Origin: Streptomyces sp. KL109B
GTDB lineage: Bacteria; Actinomycetota; Actinomycetes; Streptomycetales; Streptomycetaceae
Direction of reading: 5' to 3'
Assembly (NCBI RefSeq): GCF_030766935.1
Contig: NZ_JASERL010000005.1
Location: forward strand, 124,001 to 188,000
Length of the DNA stretch: 64,000 bases
The notes beneath the pieces are model-generated. The model was not told the origin of the DNA. It made no database searches and was given only the letters and a program-made list of their open reading frames with translations. This document shows, in pieces, positions 15,474 through 23,606 of this stretch. The number at the start of each line of letters is the position of its first letter. The stretch's first letter is position 1. The position numbers and the translations under genes are program-made.

Positions 15474-17546
15474 ATGGACCTGAACGGCGAGAAGGGCCGC
15501 ACCACGACCATGACGACTCCCCTGCTCCGCGTCGAGGACCTCCGGGTCGACATCGCGACGCGCGACCGCACCGTGCACGCCCTCGACGGTGTCTCCCTCG
15601 ACCTGGCGGCCGGCGAAGCGCTCGGCATCGTCGGCGAGTCCGGCTGCGGAAAGACCATGACCGCCCTGTCGGTCCTCGGCCTGCTGCCGGCCGGCGGCGA
15701 GGTGACCGGCGGCCGGATCCTCTTCGACGGCCAGGACCTGGCGGCGGCGCCCGCCCCCGTCCTCCAGGACGTGCGCGGGAACACCATCGGCATGGTCTTC
15801 CAGGACCCGCTGACCTCCCTCAACCCGACGATGACGATCGGCGCGCAGGTGGCGGAGCCGCTGCTGCTGCACCGTGATGTGTCGAAGAAGGAGGCGTGGG
15901 CGCGCGCCGAGGAGACACTGCGCCTGGTCGGCATGCCGCAGCCCGCCGAGCGCATGAAGGCGTATCCGCACCAGCTGTCCGGCGGCATGCGCCAGCGCGT
16001 CGCCATCGCGATGGCGCTGGTCTGCGAGCCGAAGCTGCTGATCGCTGACGAGCCGACGACGGCGCTCGACGTGACGACACAGCACCAGATCCTGGAGCTC
16101 ATCGACGATCTGCGCGAGCGGCTCGGCATGGCGATGATCCTGGTCACGCACGACCTCGGTGTCATCGCCAACCGGGTCGACCGGGTGGCCGTCATGTACG
16201 CGGGTCAGGTGGCCGAACAGTCCGATGTACGGGGCCTGTTCGCGCGCCCGAGGCACCGTTACACGGAGGCGCTGTTCGCGGCGCTGCCCGAGCGCGCGGC
16301 GGACAACGAGACGCAGCTGCACACGATCCCCGGCCTGCCGCCGAGCCTGACGGTGCGGCCCACGGGCTGCCGGTTCGCGCCGCGCTGCACGTTCGCGACG
16401 GAGGACTGCCGGACACTCGAACCCTTCCTGGAGGAGGACGAGACGCAGGGCGCGGAGCACCGGTTCGCGTGCTTCCACCCGGTGCCGCACGAGGCGGACG
16501 CGGTGGCCGCCGACGAGGTGATCGCGCCGCCCGTGATCCCGGAGCAGTCGCCCCCGGGCGAAGACGTGCTCGTCGAACTCGACGCGCTGGTCAAGGAGTT
16601 CCCGCTCAAGGGCGGCCCGTTCTCGCGCAGTCGCGGCACGGTGAGCGCGGTCGGCGGGGTGTCGCTGAGCATCCGCAAGGGCGAGACGTTCGGCATGGTC
16701 GGCGAGTCCGGCTGCGGGAAGACGACGCTGGGCCGGATCGTCGCGGGCCTGGAGGAGCCGACGGCGGGTTCCGTACGTTTCGGGGGCCGGGACCGCGCTT
16801 CGCTGTCGCGCGCGGAGCGGCGCGCGCACCGCCGCGACGTCCAACTCATGTTCCAGGACTCGACGGCGGCGATGGACCCGCGGATGCGGGTCGGCGAGAT
16901 CCTGCGCGAACCGCTCGTCATCCAGGGCGTCGGCGACAAGGCCGAGCAGGAGAAGCTGATCGGCGAACTCCTCGACGCGGTGGGTCTGCCGCGCGGCGCG
17001 GTGCACCGCTACCCGCACGAGTTCTCCGGCGGCCAGCGCCAACGCCTCGGCCTGGCAAGGGCGTTGACGCTCTCGCCCGACCTGGTGGTGGCGGACGAGC
17101 CGGTGTCGGCGCTCGACGTCTCGGTGCAGGCGCAGATCCTGAACCTGATGCGGGAACTGCAACGCGAGCGCGGCCTCACGTACTTGTTCATCTCGCACGA
17201 CCTGGCGGTGGTCCGCTACCTCGCGGACACGGTCGGCGTGATGTACCTGGGCAAGCTGGTGGAGGTGGGCCCGGCGGAGCAGGTCTACAACCATCCGCTG
17301 CACCCGTACACGCGCGGCCTGCTCGACACGGTGAACACCCCGGACCCCGAGGCGGCGGCCGTCGGAACCCCGCTCTCCGGGGAGACCCCTTCGGCGGCGA
17401 AGCCCCCGTCGGGCTGCCGGTTCCGTACGCGGTGCCCGATCGCGCGGGACGTGTGCGCGACGACGGAGCCGCCCGTGTCGACGCCGGACTCGGCGGGTCA
17501 CCGGGTGGCGTGCCACTTCCCGCTGGCCGTGCCGACACCGGCCTGA
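15474..17546 (+). CDS. Fused dual ATPase for oligopeptide transport (DppD-DppF type)
   Basis: A single 690-residue chain with two complete ABC domains. Domain 1 has GESGCGKTM, LSGGMRQR and LLIADEPTTALD; domain 2 has GESGCGKTT, FSGGQRQR and LVVADEPVSALD. Each ends in the Cys-rich oligopeptide-ATPase extension (GCRFAPRCTFA near residue 300; GCRFRTRCPIA near the C-terminus). It therefore replaces separate DppD and DppF subunits. ATG 15474 lies 12 nt after the permease stop; an ATG at 15510 is an alternative start. Last gene of the operon. Confidence 0.92.
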   Translation: MDLNGEKGRTTTMTTPLLRVEDLRVDIATRDRTVHALDGVSLDLAAGEALGIVGESGCGKTMTALSVLGLLPAGGEVTGGRILFDGQDLAAAPAPVLQDVRGNTIGMVFQDPLTSLNPTMTIGAQVAEPLLLHRDVSKKEAWARAEETLRLVGMPQPAERMKAYPHQLSGGMRQRVAIAMALVCEPKLLIADEPTTALDVTTQHQILELIDDLRERLGMAMILVTHDLGVIANRVDRVAVMYAGQVAEQSDVRGLFARPRHRYTEALFAALPERAADNETQLHTIPGLPPSLTVRPTGCRFAPRCTFATEDCRTLEPFLEEDETQGAEHRFACFHPVPHEADAVAADEVIAPPVIPEQSPPGEDVLVELDALVKEFPLKGGPFSRSRGTVSAVGGVSLSIRKGETFGMVGESGCGKTTLGRIVAGLEEPTAGSVRFGGRDRASLSRAERRAHRRDVQLMFQDSTAAMDPRMRVGEILREPLVIQGVGDKAEQEKLIGELLDAVGLPRGAVHRYPHEFSGGQRQRLGLARALTLSPDLVVADEPVSALDVSVQAQILNLMRELQRERGLTYLFISHDLAVVRYLADTVGVMYLGKLVEVGPAEQVYNHPLHPYTRGLLDTVNTPDPEAAAVGTPLSGETPSAAKPPSGCRFRTRCPIARDVCATTEPPVSTPDSAGHRVACHFPLAVPTPA

Positions 17547-17638
17547 CCTGGGGCGACGGCCGGTGCGAGGGCCATTGTCAGTGGTGGGGTGCAGACTGAC
17601 GGATACCTGGAGACAACGACGTTTCGGAAGGTATCGGC

Positions 17639-18739
17639 ATGACTGACGTATTGCTGGCAGTGGGCACCCGCAAAGGGCTCTTCCTGGGCCGCAAGCGCGG
17701 CGGCGGCTCGGGCTCCGGCGGGTTCGAGTTCGACGAGAGTCCGTACTTCAACGCGCAGGCGGTGTACTCGGTCGCCATCGACACCCGCGGGGAGCGACCA
17801 CGGCTCCTCGCGGGCGGCGACAGCGCGCACTACGGTCCGTCCGTCTTCCACTCGGACGACCTGGGCCGCTCGTGGACCGAGCCGTCCAAACCCGCCGTCA
17901 AGTTCCCTGAATTCACCGGGACTTCACTGGAGCGGGTGTGGCAGCTGCACCCCGCGGCCGCCGAACCCGACGTGGTGTACGCGGGCACGGAACCGGCGGC
18001 GCTGTACCGCTCGGAGGACCGCGGCGAGACGTTCGAACTGTGCCGCCCCCTGTGGGAGCACCCGACGCGCTCGCAGTGGGTACCGGGCGGCGGCGGAGAG
18101 GGCCTGCACACGATCCTGACGGACGAGCGGGACCCACGCGCGGTGACGGTGGCCGTGTCCACGGCCGGGGTGTTCCGCACGGCGGACGGCGGGGAGAGCT
18201 GGGACCCTGCGAACAACGGAGTGGCGGCCGTGTTCCTGCCCGACCCGAACCCCGAGTTCGGCCAGTGCGTGCACAAGGTGACGCGGGACGCGGCCGACCC
18301 GGACCGCCTGTACCTGCAGAACCACTGGGGCGTGTACCGCAGCGACGACGGCGGCGGGAAGTGGCAGGACATCGGCGAGGGCCTCCCGTCCACGTTCGGC
18401 TTCGCCGCCGCCGCGCACCCGCACCGCGGTGACACGGCGTACATCTTCCCGATCACGGCGGACATCGACCGCGTCCCCGCCGACCACCGCTGTCGCGTCT
18501 ACCGCACCCAGGACGCCGGCGGCACGTGGGAGCCGCTGACCCGGGGGCTCCCGGAGGAGGACCACTACGGCACGGTGCTGCGTGACGCCCTGTGCACGGA
18601 CGACAACGACCCGGCGGGCGTCTACTTCGGCAACCGGAACGGCGAGGTGTACGGCTCCGCCGACGACGGAGACACATGGGAGCAGTTGGCGGAGCATCTG
18701 CCGGACGTGCTGTGCGTGCGGGCGGCGGTGGTGGGATGA
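17639..18739 (+). CDS. BNR/Asp-box beta-propeller (sialidase-like fold), function unknown
   Basis: A 366-residue protein without a signal peptide. Six Asp-box motifs (S-x-D-x-G-x-T/W type) are visible: HSDDLGRSW, RSEDRGETF, RTADGGESW, RSDDGGGKW, RTQDAGGTW and GSADDGDTW. These mark the turns of a beta-propeller. Such proteins are often annotated as exo-alpha-sialidase, but no arginine triad or other sialidase active site can be demonstrated here, and the lack of a signal peptide argues against an extracellular sialidase. It stands alone between the opp operon and ung. Confidence 0.75.
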   Translation: MTDVLLAVGTRKGLFLGRKRGGGSGSGGFEFDESPYFNAQAVYSVAIDTRGERPRLLAGGDSAHYGPSVFHSDDLGRSWTEPSKPAVKFPEFTGTSLERVWQLHPAAAEPDVVYAGTEPAALYRSEDRGETFELCRPLWEHPTRSQWVPGGGGEGLHTILTDERDPRAVTVAVSTAGVFRTADGGESWDPANNGVAAVFLPDPNPEFGQCVHKVTRDAADPDRLYLQNHWGVYRSDDGGGKWQDIGEGLPSTFGFAAAAHPHRGDTAYIFPITADIDRVPADHRCRVYRTQDAGGTWEPLTRGLPEEDHYGTVLRDALCTDDNDPAGVYFGNRNGEVYGSADDGDTWEQLAEHLPDVLCVRAAVVG

Positions 18740-18857
18740 CACGAGCTCACGCGGCCGGGACGGTCCGGAAGGGGCGCCGTGCACCGCCCTTACCACGACA
18801 GGAGGTTGCCGGCAGCCGGTTGAGGCGGGAGGCAGGTGCGGCAGTAGGGTGACGCCC

Positions 18858-19535
18858 GTGGCACCACGACCTCTGCACGAAATCGTCGAAGCGGGCTGGG
18901 CGAAGGCCCTTGAGCCCGTGGCCGGACAGATCTCCGCGATGGGGGAATTCCTCCGCGCGGAGATCAACGCCGGACGCACCTACCTCCCGGCGGGCGCCAA
19001 CGTGCTGCGCGCCTTTCAGCAACCGTTCGACGACGTGCGGGTGTTGATCGTCGGGCAGGATCCGTATCCGACCCCCGGGCACGCCGTGGGACTGTCGTTC
19101 TCCGTCGCTCCCGACGTACGCCCGCTGCCGCCCAGCCTCATCAACATCTACCGGGAGCTGAACACCGACCTGGGCCTCCCGCAGCCCTCGAACGGCGACC
19201 TCACTCCGTGGACCGAGCAGGGCGTGCTGCTGCTCAACAGGTCGCTCACGGTGGCCCCGCGCCGCCCGGCCTCGCATCGCGACAAGGGCTGGGAGCAGGT
19301 CACCGAGCAGGCGATCCGCGCCCTCGCCGCGCGCGGCACGCCGCTGGTGTCGATCCTGTGGGGCCGCGACGCGAGGAACCTGCGGCCGCTGCTCAGCGCC
19401 TACCCCGCGGTCGAGTCGCCGCACCCCTCCCCCATGTCGGCGGACCGCGGCTTCTTCGGCTCGCGCCCGTTCAGCCGCGCCAACGAACTCCTCGACCGCC
19501 AAGGCGCGCGGCCCATCGACTGGCGGCTGCCGTGA
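18858..19535 (+). CDS. ung: Uracil-DNA glycosylase
   Basis: A 225-residue family-1 UDG that removes uracil from DNA in base excision repair. The catalytic motif GQDPYP is at residues 66-71 with the water-activating Asp68, and HPSPMS lies near the C-terminus. Other family blocks are VLLLNRSLTV and SRPFSRAN. GTG 18858 gives the expected family length and N-terminus. The following kinase gene starts inside the ung stop codon (GTGA). Confidence 0.95.
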   Translation: MAPRPLHEIVEAGWAKALEPVAGQISAMGEFLRAEINAGRTYLPAGANVLRAFQQPFDDVRVLIVGQDPYPTPGHAVGLSFSVAPDVRPLPPSLINIYRELNTDLGLPQPSNGDLTPWTEQGVLLLNRSLTVAPRRPASHRDKGWEQVTEQAIRALAARGTPLVSILWGRDARNLRPLLSAYPAVESPHPSPMSADRGFFGSRPFSRANELLDRQGARPIDWRLP

Positions 19536-20515
19536 CGCTCGCCGCCACCGAGTGGGTACTCGGGGTGGACTCGGGCGGCTCGGGGTTGCGGGTCGCGCTG
19601 GCACCGGACGACGGATTCGAGCGCGCCCTGACGACGGCGTCGACGATTCCCGTACGCACATCGGCGACCGGTATCGACCCGGCCCACATGATGGAGCAAC
19701 TCCTGCCGATGGCGCGGGAGTTGCTGGCCAAGGCGGGGGAACCCGCGGTCTCCGCCCTCGCGTTGGGGGCTGCCGGGATGGCCACGCTCGGCGACGGACT
19801 GCGGGCCGAGCTGCCGGGGGCGCTCGCGCGTGAACTGGGCGTGGGGCGGCTCGCGTTGGCGGCCGACGGTGTCACCGCGTACGCCGGTGCGCTCGGGCAG
19901 CGGCCCGGTGCGGTGGTCGCCGCGGGCACCGGGATGATCGCCCTCGGCACCGACCTCGCGGGCTGGCGGCGGGCCGACGGGTGGGGGCACCTGCTCGGCG
20001 ACTGCGGAGGCGGCGCGTGGATCGGGCGGGCCGGGCTCGACGCCGCGATGCGCGCCTTCGACGGGCGGCGCGGCGGAAGCACGACGCTGCTCGCGCTCGC
20101 CGAGGAACGGTTCGGCCCCGCGGTCGAACTGCCGGGCCACATCTACCCGCGCACCGACCGCCCGGCGGCGCTCGCCGCGTTCGCGCCCGACGTGGCGCGC
20201 TGCTCGGGGGACGACCCGGTGGCGGCGGGCATCCTGCGAGCGGCGGCGGCGCACATCGCGGAGGCCGCCGCGGCGGTCTGCCCGACGGACGGCGGTGACG
20301 TCGCGCTGACCGGCGGCCTGTTCAAGATGGGTGAGCCGCTGCTCGGGCCGCTGCGCGAGGAACTGGCCGGGCTGCTCCCGTCCGCCGAAGCCGTGCCCGC
20401 CACCGGCGACCCCCTGCACGGCTCCCTCGTGATCGCCGCCGCCCTCGCCGCTGACGGGCTCCGGCTGCCGCACGATCCGCGCCTCCTGCACGTGCCGTTT
20501 CCACGTGTGCCGTAA
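19532..20515 (+). CDS. BadF/BadG/N-acetylglucosamine kinase-family ATPase
   Basis: A 327-residue protein of the ASKHA superfamily. The phosphate-1 loop LGVDSGGSGLRVAL is at the N-terminus, with GAAGMA, VVAAGTGMIALG and GWGHLLGDCGGGAWIGRAGL farther in; the last is characteristic of GlcNAc-kinase-like members. It probably phosphorylates an amino sugar, although BadF-type relatives have other roles. GTG 19532 overlaps the ung stop by 4 nt, so the two genes are translationally coupled despite unrelated functions. Confidence 0.82.
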   Translation: MTLAATEWVLGVDSGGSGLRVALAPDDGFERALTTASTIPVRTSATGIDPAHMMEQLLPMARELLAKAGEPAVSALALGAAGMATLGDGLRAELPGALARELGVGRLALAADGVTAYAGALGQRPGAVVAAGTGMIALGTDLAGWRRADGWGHLLGDCGGGAWIGRAGLDAAMRAFDGRRGGSTTLLALAEERFGPAVELPGHIYPRTDRPAALAAFAPDVARCSGDDPVAAGILRAAAAHIAEAAAAVCPTDGGDVALTGGLFKMGEPLLGPLREELAGLLPSAEAVPATGDPLHGSLVIAAALAADGLRLPHDPRLLHVPFPRVP

Positions 20516-20655
20516 TTCACTTTCATTGTCGTGCACACCCCTCCGGACCAGGACACTCGCAGAATTTGTCACTGAAAGGACAATCACGGACGGATACCGC
20601 TCACCTGCACCCTGACCGAGCAACGAAGCCGGTCGAGCCAGTAGCATGCGGCGCC

Positions 20656-21591
20656 ATGAGCACCCCCACTGGGCCCGCATCCGGCCTGCCCGTACGAATG
20701 CCGCGACCCCGACAGCCCGGACGCCACCGTCGTCCGGAACCCGTGGCCGCCCCCGAGGGCGCGCCGTCCCTTGTGCTCGCGGTGCCCGGCACGCCCAGCG
20801 CCGCCACGCGCATGCTCGCCGACGAGGTCGTGAGCATCGCCCGTTCCGAGCTGCCCGGCCTGGACGCGCGGGTCGGGTTCGTGGAGGGCGAGCTCACCGA
20901 CTTCCCGATCTCGGCGGAGTTCCCCTCCCTCGCGTCCGTCCTCGCGCACGCCGCGAAGGAGCGCACCGCCCGCTACGAGCAGGCGCTCGCCGCCGGCGTC
21001 GAGGCCCAGGAGCCCGCCGGGCCCGTCGGCGTCGTCGTGCCGCTGCTCGCGGGCCCCGACAACGCCCAGCTGCGGCAGATCCGGCAGGCCATCGCCGACA
21101 GCCGGGTCGCCGCCGAACTGACCGACGTACTCGGCCCGCACCCGCTGCTCGCGGAGGCGCTGCACGTGCGGCTCTCGGAGGCCGGGCTCGCCCGCGCCGA
21201 CCGCGCCCGCCTGTTCGCCGTGACCACGGCAGCGGACGGCATCATCCTCGCCTCGATAGGCGGCGAGGAGGCGGTACAGGCCGCCGGGATCACCGGGATG
21301 CTGCTCGCCGCGCGGCTCGCCGTGCCGGTGATGGCCGCGGCGCTCGACCAGGAAGGGGCGGTGGCCGCCACCGCCGAGCAGCTGCGCGGCTCCGGTTCGC
21401 AGCAGTTGGCGCTCGCGCCGTACCTGGTCGGGCCCGAGCTCGATCCGACCGTGCTCGAGGCTGCCGCCAAGGATGCGGGGTGTGCGATCGCGGAGCCGCT
21501 CGGGGCGTATCCGGCGATGGGGAAGCTGGCGCTCGCCAAGTACACGGCGGCGTTGGGGATTACGCCCCAGCCGGTTGCCTCCGGCGGTTGA
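20656..21591 (+). CDS. CbiX/SirB-like sirohydrochlorin chelatase family protein
   Basis: A 311-residue protein. The region from about residue 36 (SLVLAVPGTPSAATRMLADEV) through VVVPLLAGPDNAQLRQIRQAI resembles the CbiX/SirB repeat fold, whose members insert Co or Fe into sirohydrochlorin. However the usual active-site histidine of the first motif (HGS) is replaced by PGT, so catalysis is doubtful. The first ~35 residues are Pro/Arg-rich. No cobalamin or siroheme genes are next to it. The fold is likely; the enzyme activity is uncertain. Confidence 0.65.
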   Translation: MSTPTGPASGLPVRMPRPRQPGRHRRPEPVAAPEGAPSLVLAVPGTPSAATRMLADEVVSIARSELPGLDARVGFVEGELTDFPISAEFPSLASVLAHAAKERTARYEQALAAGVEAQEPAGPVGVVVPLLAGPDNAQLRQIRQAIADSRVAAELTDVLGPHPLLAEALHVRLSEAGLARADRARLFAVTTAADGIILASIGGEEAVQAAGITGMLLAARLAVPVMAAALDQEGAVAATAEQLRGSGSQQLALAPYLVGPELDPTVLEAAAKDAGCAIAEPLGAYPAMGKLALAKYTAALGITPQPVASGG

Positions 21592-21640
21592 GCGGTGGGG
21601 GGTCGGGGCTCGGGGCGGTGTCCCGGGCCCCTTTGTGTTT

Positions 21641-21706
21641 TACGGCTCGCCCTGCGGGCTCGATCGTCGCCCTTCGGGCTCGTCCTCAATCGCCGGACGG
21701 GCTTGA
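21641..21706. repeat. Dispersed intergenic repeat, variant 1
   Basis: Paired CCCTGCGGGCTCG and CCCTTCGGGCTCG hairpin-forming units are followed by CTCAATCGCCGGACGGGCTTGA, a relative of the repeat seen at 25.2, 48.0 and 60.5 kb. It lies in the 217-nt gap after the chelatase-like gene and may act as a terminator. No gene is seen in the gap. Confidence 0.7.
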
Positions 21707-21808
21707 TAGTGCGTGGCTGGCTTGAGAGGGCGTGGATCGCCGGAGGCCTGGTGCGTTGGGGTGGTTGAAAGGGTGACGAGGGTGGGGTGGGGCCATTAGC
21801 GTCGGTGT

Positions 21809-22465
21809 ATGAGTCTGAGTCTCGATGACGCGTTGGTGACGGAACAGCTGGCTTACTACCGGGCGCGGGCGCCCGAGTACGACCGGTCGTACGTGGAGCG
21901 GGCGGATTTGCGGGAGTTGTTGCGGGTCAGTGCGGAGTGGCCCGTGGGTGGGGACGTGTTGGAGCTGGCTTGCGGGACCGGGCAGTGGACCGCGCTGCTG
22001 GCGGAGCGGGCGGCGTCCGTGACGGCCGTCGACGCGTCGGACGAGGTGCTGGCGCTCGCGCGGGAGCGGGCCGCGGGGCCCAACGTCGAGTTCGTGCGGG
22101 CCGATGTGTTCGAGTGGCGGCCGGAGCGGCGCTACGACACCGTCTTCTTCGGGTTCTGGCTTTCGCACGTGCCGCCGGCCCGGATGCCGGGGTTCTGGAA
22201 CACCGTCGCCGCCGCGCTCGCGCCCGGCGGCAAGGTGGTCTTCGTCGACGACGGCCCGACCGAGGTCGTGAACGAGGTCGTGCTGGCGGACGAGTCCGCC
22301 CCCGCAGCGCTGCGGGAGTTGGCGGACGGCAGCCGGTACCGCATCGTGAAGGTGTTCCACGAAGCCGAGGCGTTGACCGCGGACCTCGCCGCGCTGGGGT
22401 GGGCCGTGGACGTGCGGACCGCGGCGGAGAGCTTCATCGTGGGTGTGGCCGAACCGGCCGTGTAG
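21809..22465 (+). CDS. Class I SAM-dependent methyltransferase
   Basis: A 218-residue protein. The SAM-binding motif I is VLELACGTGQW (about residues 50-60), motif II-like VTAVDASDEVLALAR follows, and FVRADVFEW precedes a YDTVFFGFWLSHVP block. This is a plain Methyltransf_11/25-type fold. The substrate is unknown. It is separated by 12 nt from the convergent lactonase-like gene. Confidence 0.88.
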   Translation: MSLSLDDALVTEQLAYYRARAPEYDRSYVERADLRELLRVSAEWPVGGDVLELACGTGQWTALLAERAASVTAVDASDEVLALARERAAGPNVEFVRADVFEWRPERRYDTVFFGFWLSHVPPARMPGFWNTVAAALAPGGKVVFVDDGPTEVVNEVVLADESAPAALRELADGSRYRIVKVFHEAEALTADLAALGWAVDVRTAAESFIVGVAEPAV

Positions 22466-22477
22466 AGGCCTTGTCGG

Positions 22478-23536
22478 TCAGCCGAAGACCACGCAGGACG
22501 GGGCCGGGAGCGGGGCGCTGCCGCCGCGTACGGGGACGCCCGACTCGCGGTCGACGGTGAACCATGTCACGTCGCCCGAGCGCTCGTTGGCGGCGTACAG
22601 GAAGCGGCCCGAAGGGTCGAGGGCCAGGTCACGGGGCCAGGCGCCACCGCAGGGCACGGTGCCGTGGAGGGTGGGTTCCTCGCCGGTCGGGTCGAGGGTG
22701 AACAGGGAGATCAGGTCGGCGCCGCGCGTCGCCGTCCACAGGAAGCGGCCGTCGGGGGCGACGACGAGCGCGGAGGGGTACGCGTCGCCGGTCGACGTCG
22801 TGTCGGCCGTCAGGACGGGGATCTCCAGGAGCGGCTTCAGGGTGCCGATGGTGGCGTCCCAGGCGCAGACCGTGAGGGTCGGGGCGAGTTCGTTGAGTAC
22901 GTACGCGACCGAGCCCGACGGGTGGAAGGCCAGGTGGCGGGGGCCCGAGCCGGGGCGCAGGGCCGTCTCGTGGTGCGGGAGGAGGCCGCTGTCGGCGCCG
23001 GGGGCCTTCGCGTACGTGCGGACGGAGTCGGTGCCCAGGTCGACGGCGAGCGCCCAGTTCCCGCTCGGGTCCGGCAGGACCTGGTGGGCGTGCGGGGACT
23101 GCTGGCGCTGCGGGTGCGGTCCCCCGCCGGTGTGCTGGTGGACCTCGGTCGCGGCGGCGTCCGGGATGCCGTCGGCGCGCAGCCGGACCGAACTGACGCT
23201 GCCCGAGCCGTAGTTGGCGGTGAGGACGCGGTCGCCCCAGACGGACAGGTGGGTGGGGCTCGCGCCGTCCACCGGGGCGGGCGGCGCGGCGAGCGCGAGC
23301 GGGGCCGAGGGTTCGGTGCGGAACGCGGCCACCGCCCCGTCCTCCGTCTCGCTCACCGCGTACAACAGGCCGTCGGCGAGCGTCAGATACGAGGGGTCGG
23401 GCAGCTCGTCCGTGGCGTCGAGGAGGGTGAGCGAGCCGTCCTTCGGGTCGAGTGCCGCGGTCACGATGCCGCGGCCGCCCGCCGCCGTGAACGATCCGAT
23501 GTACGCGCGCCCTGCCTCTGCCCGGCTCCCGGCCAC
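22478..23536 (-). CDS. Lactonase-family seven-bladed beta-propeller (6-phosphogluconolactonase-like)
   Basis: A 352-residue protein with the YVTN/lactonase repeat style: AYIGSFTAAGGRGI at the start, then PSYLTLADGLLYAVSE, PTHLSVWGDRVLTANYGSGSV, GPHPQRQQSPHAHQV, GPRHLAFHPSGSVAYVLNEL and PRDLALDPSGRFLYAANERSGDV. The His-rich PHPQRQQSPHAHQ block is typical of Pgl-type lactonases. It may hydrolyse 6-phosphogluconolactone or another lactone. It lies downstream of the nitric oxide synthase gene on the same strand. Confidence 0.85.
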   Translation of the reverse strand: MAGSRAEAGRAYIGSFTAAGGRGIVTAALDPKDGSLTLLDATDELPDPSYLTLADGLLYAVSETEDGAVAAFRTEPSAPLALAAPPAPVDGASPTHLSVWGDRVLTANYGSGSVSSVRLRADGIPDAAATEVHQHTGGGPHPQRQQSPHAHQVLPDPSGNWALAVDLGTDSVRTYAKAPGADSGLLPHHETALRPGSGPRHLAFHPSGSVAYVLNELAPTLTVCAWDATIGTLKPLLEIPVLTADTTSTGDAYPSALVVAPDGRFLWTATRGADLISLFTLDPTGEEPTLHGTVPCGGAWPRDLALDPSGRFLYAANERSGDVTWFTVDRESGVPVRGGSAPLPAPSCVVFG

Positions 23537-23606
23537 TGCTTCCCCTTTCGGCGTGCGGGGCCAGTGACCCTGGCTCCCGTGCCGCCGACGGTAGCAGCGG
23601 GTCGCG

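Noticed and set aside
17639..18739. Sialidase
   Set aside because: Asp boxes mark only the propeller fold; no signal peptide and no demonstrable catalytic residues.
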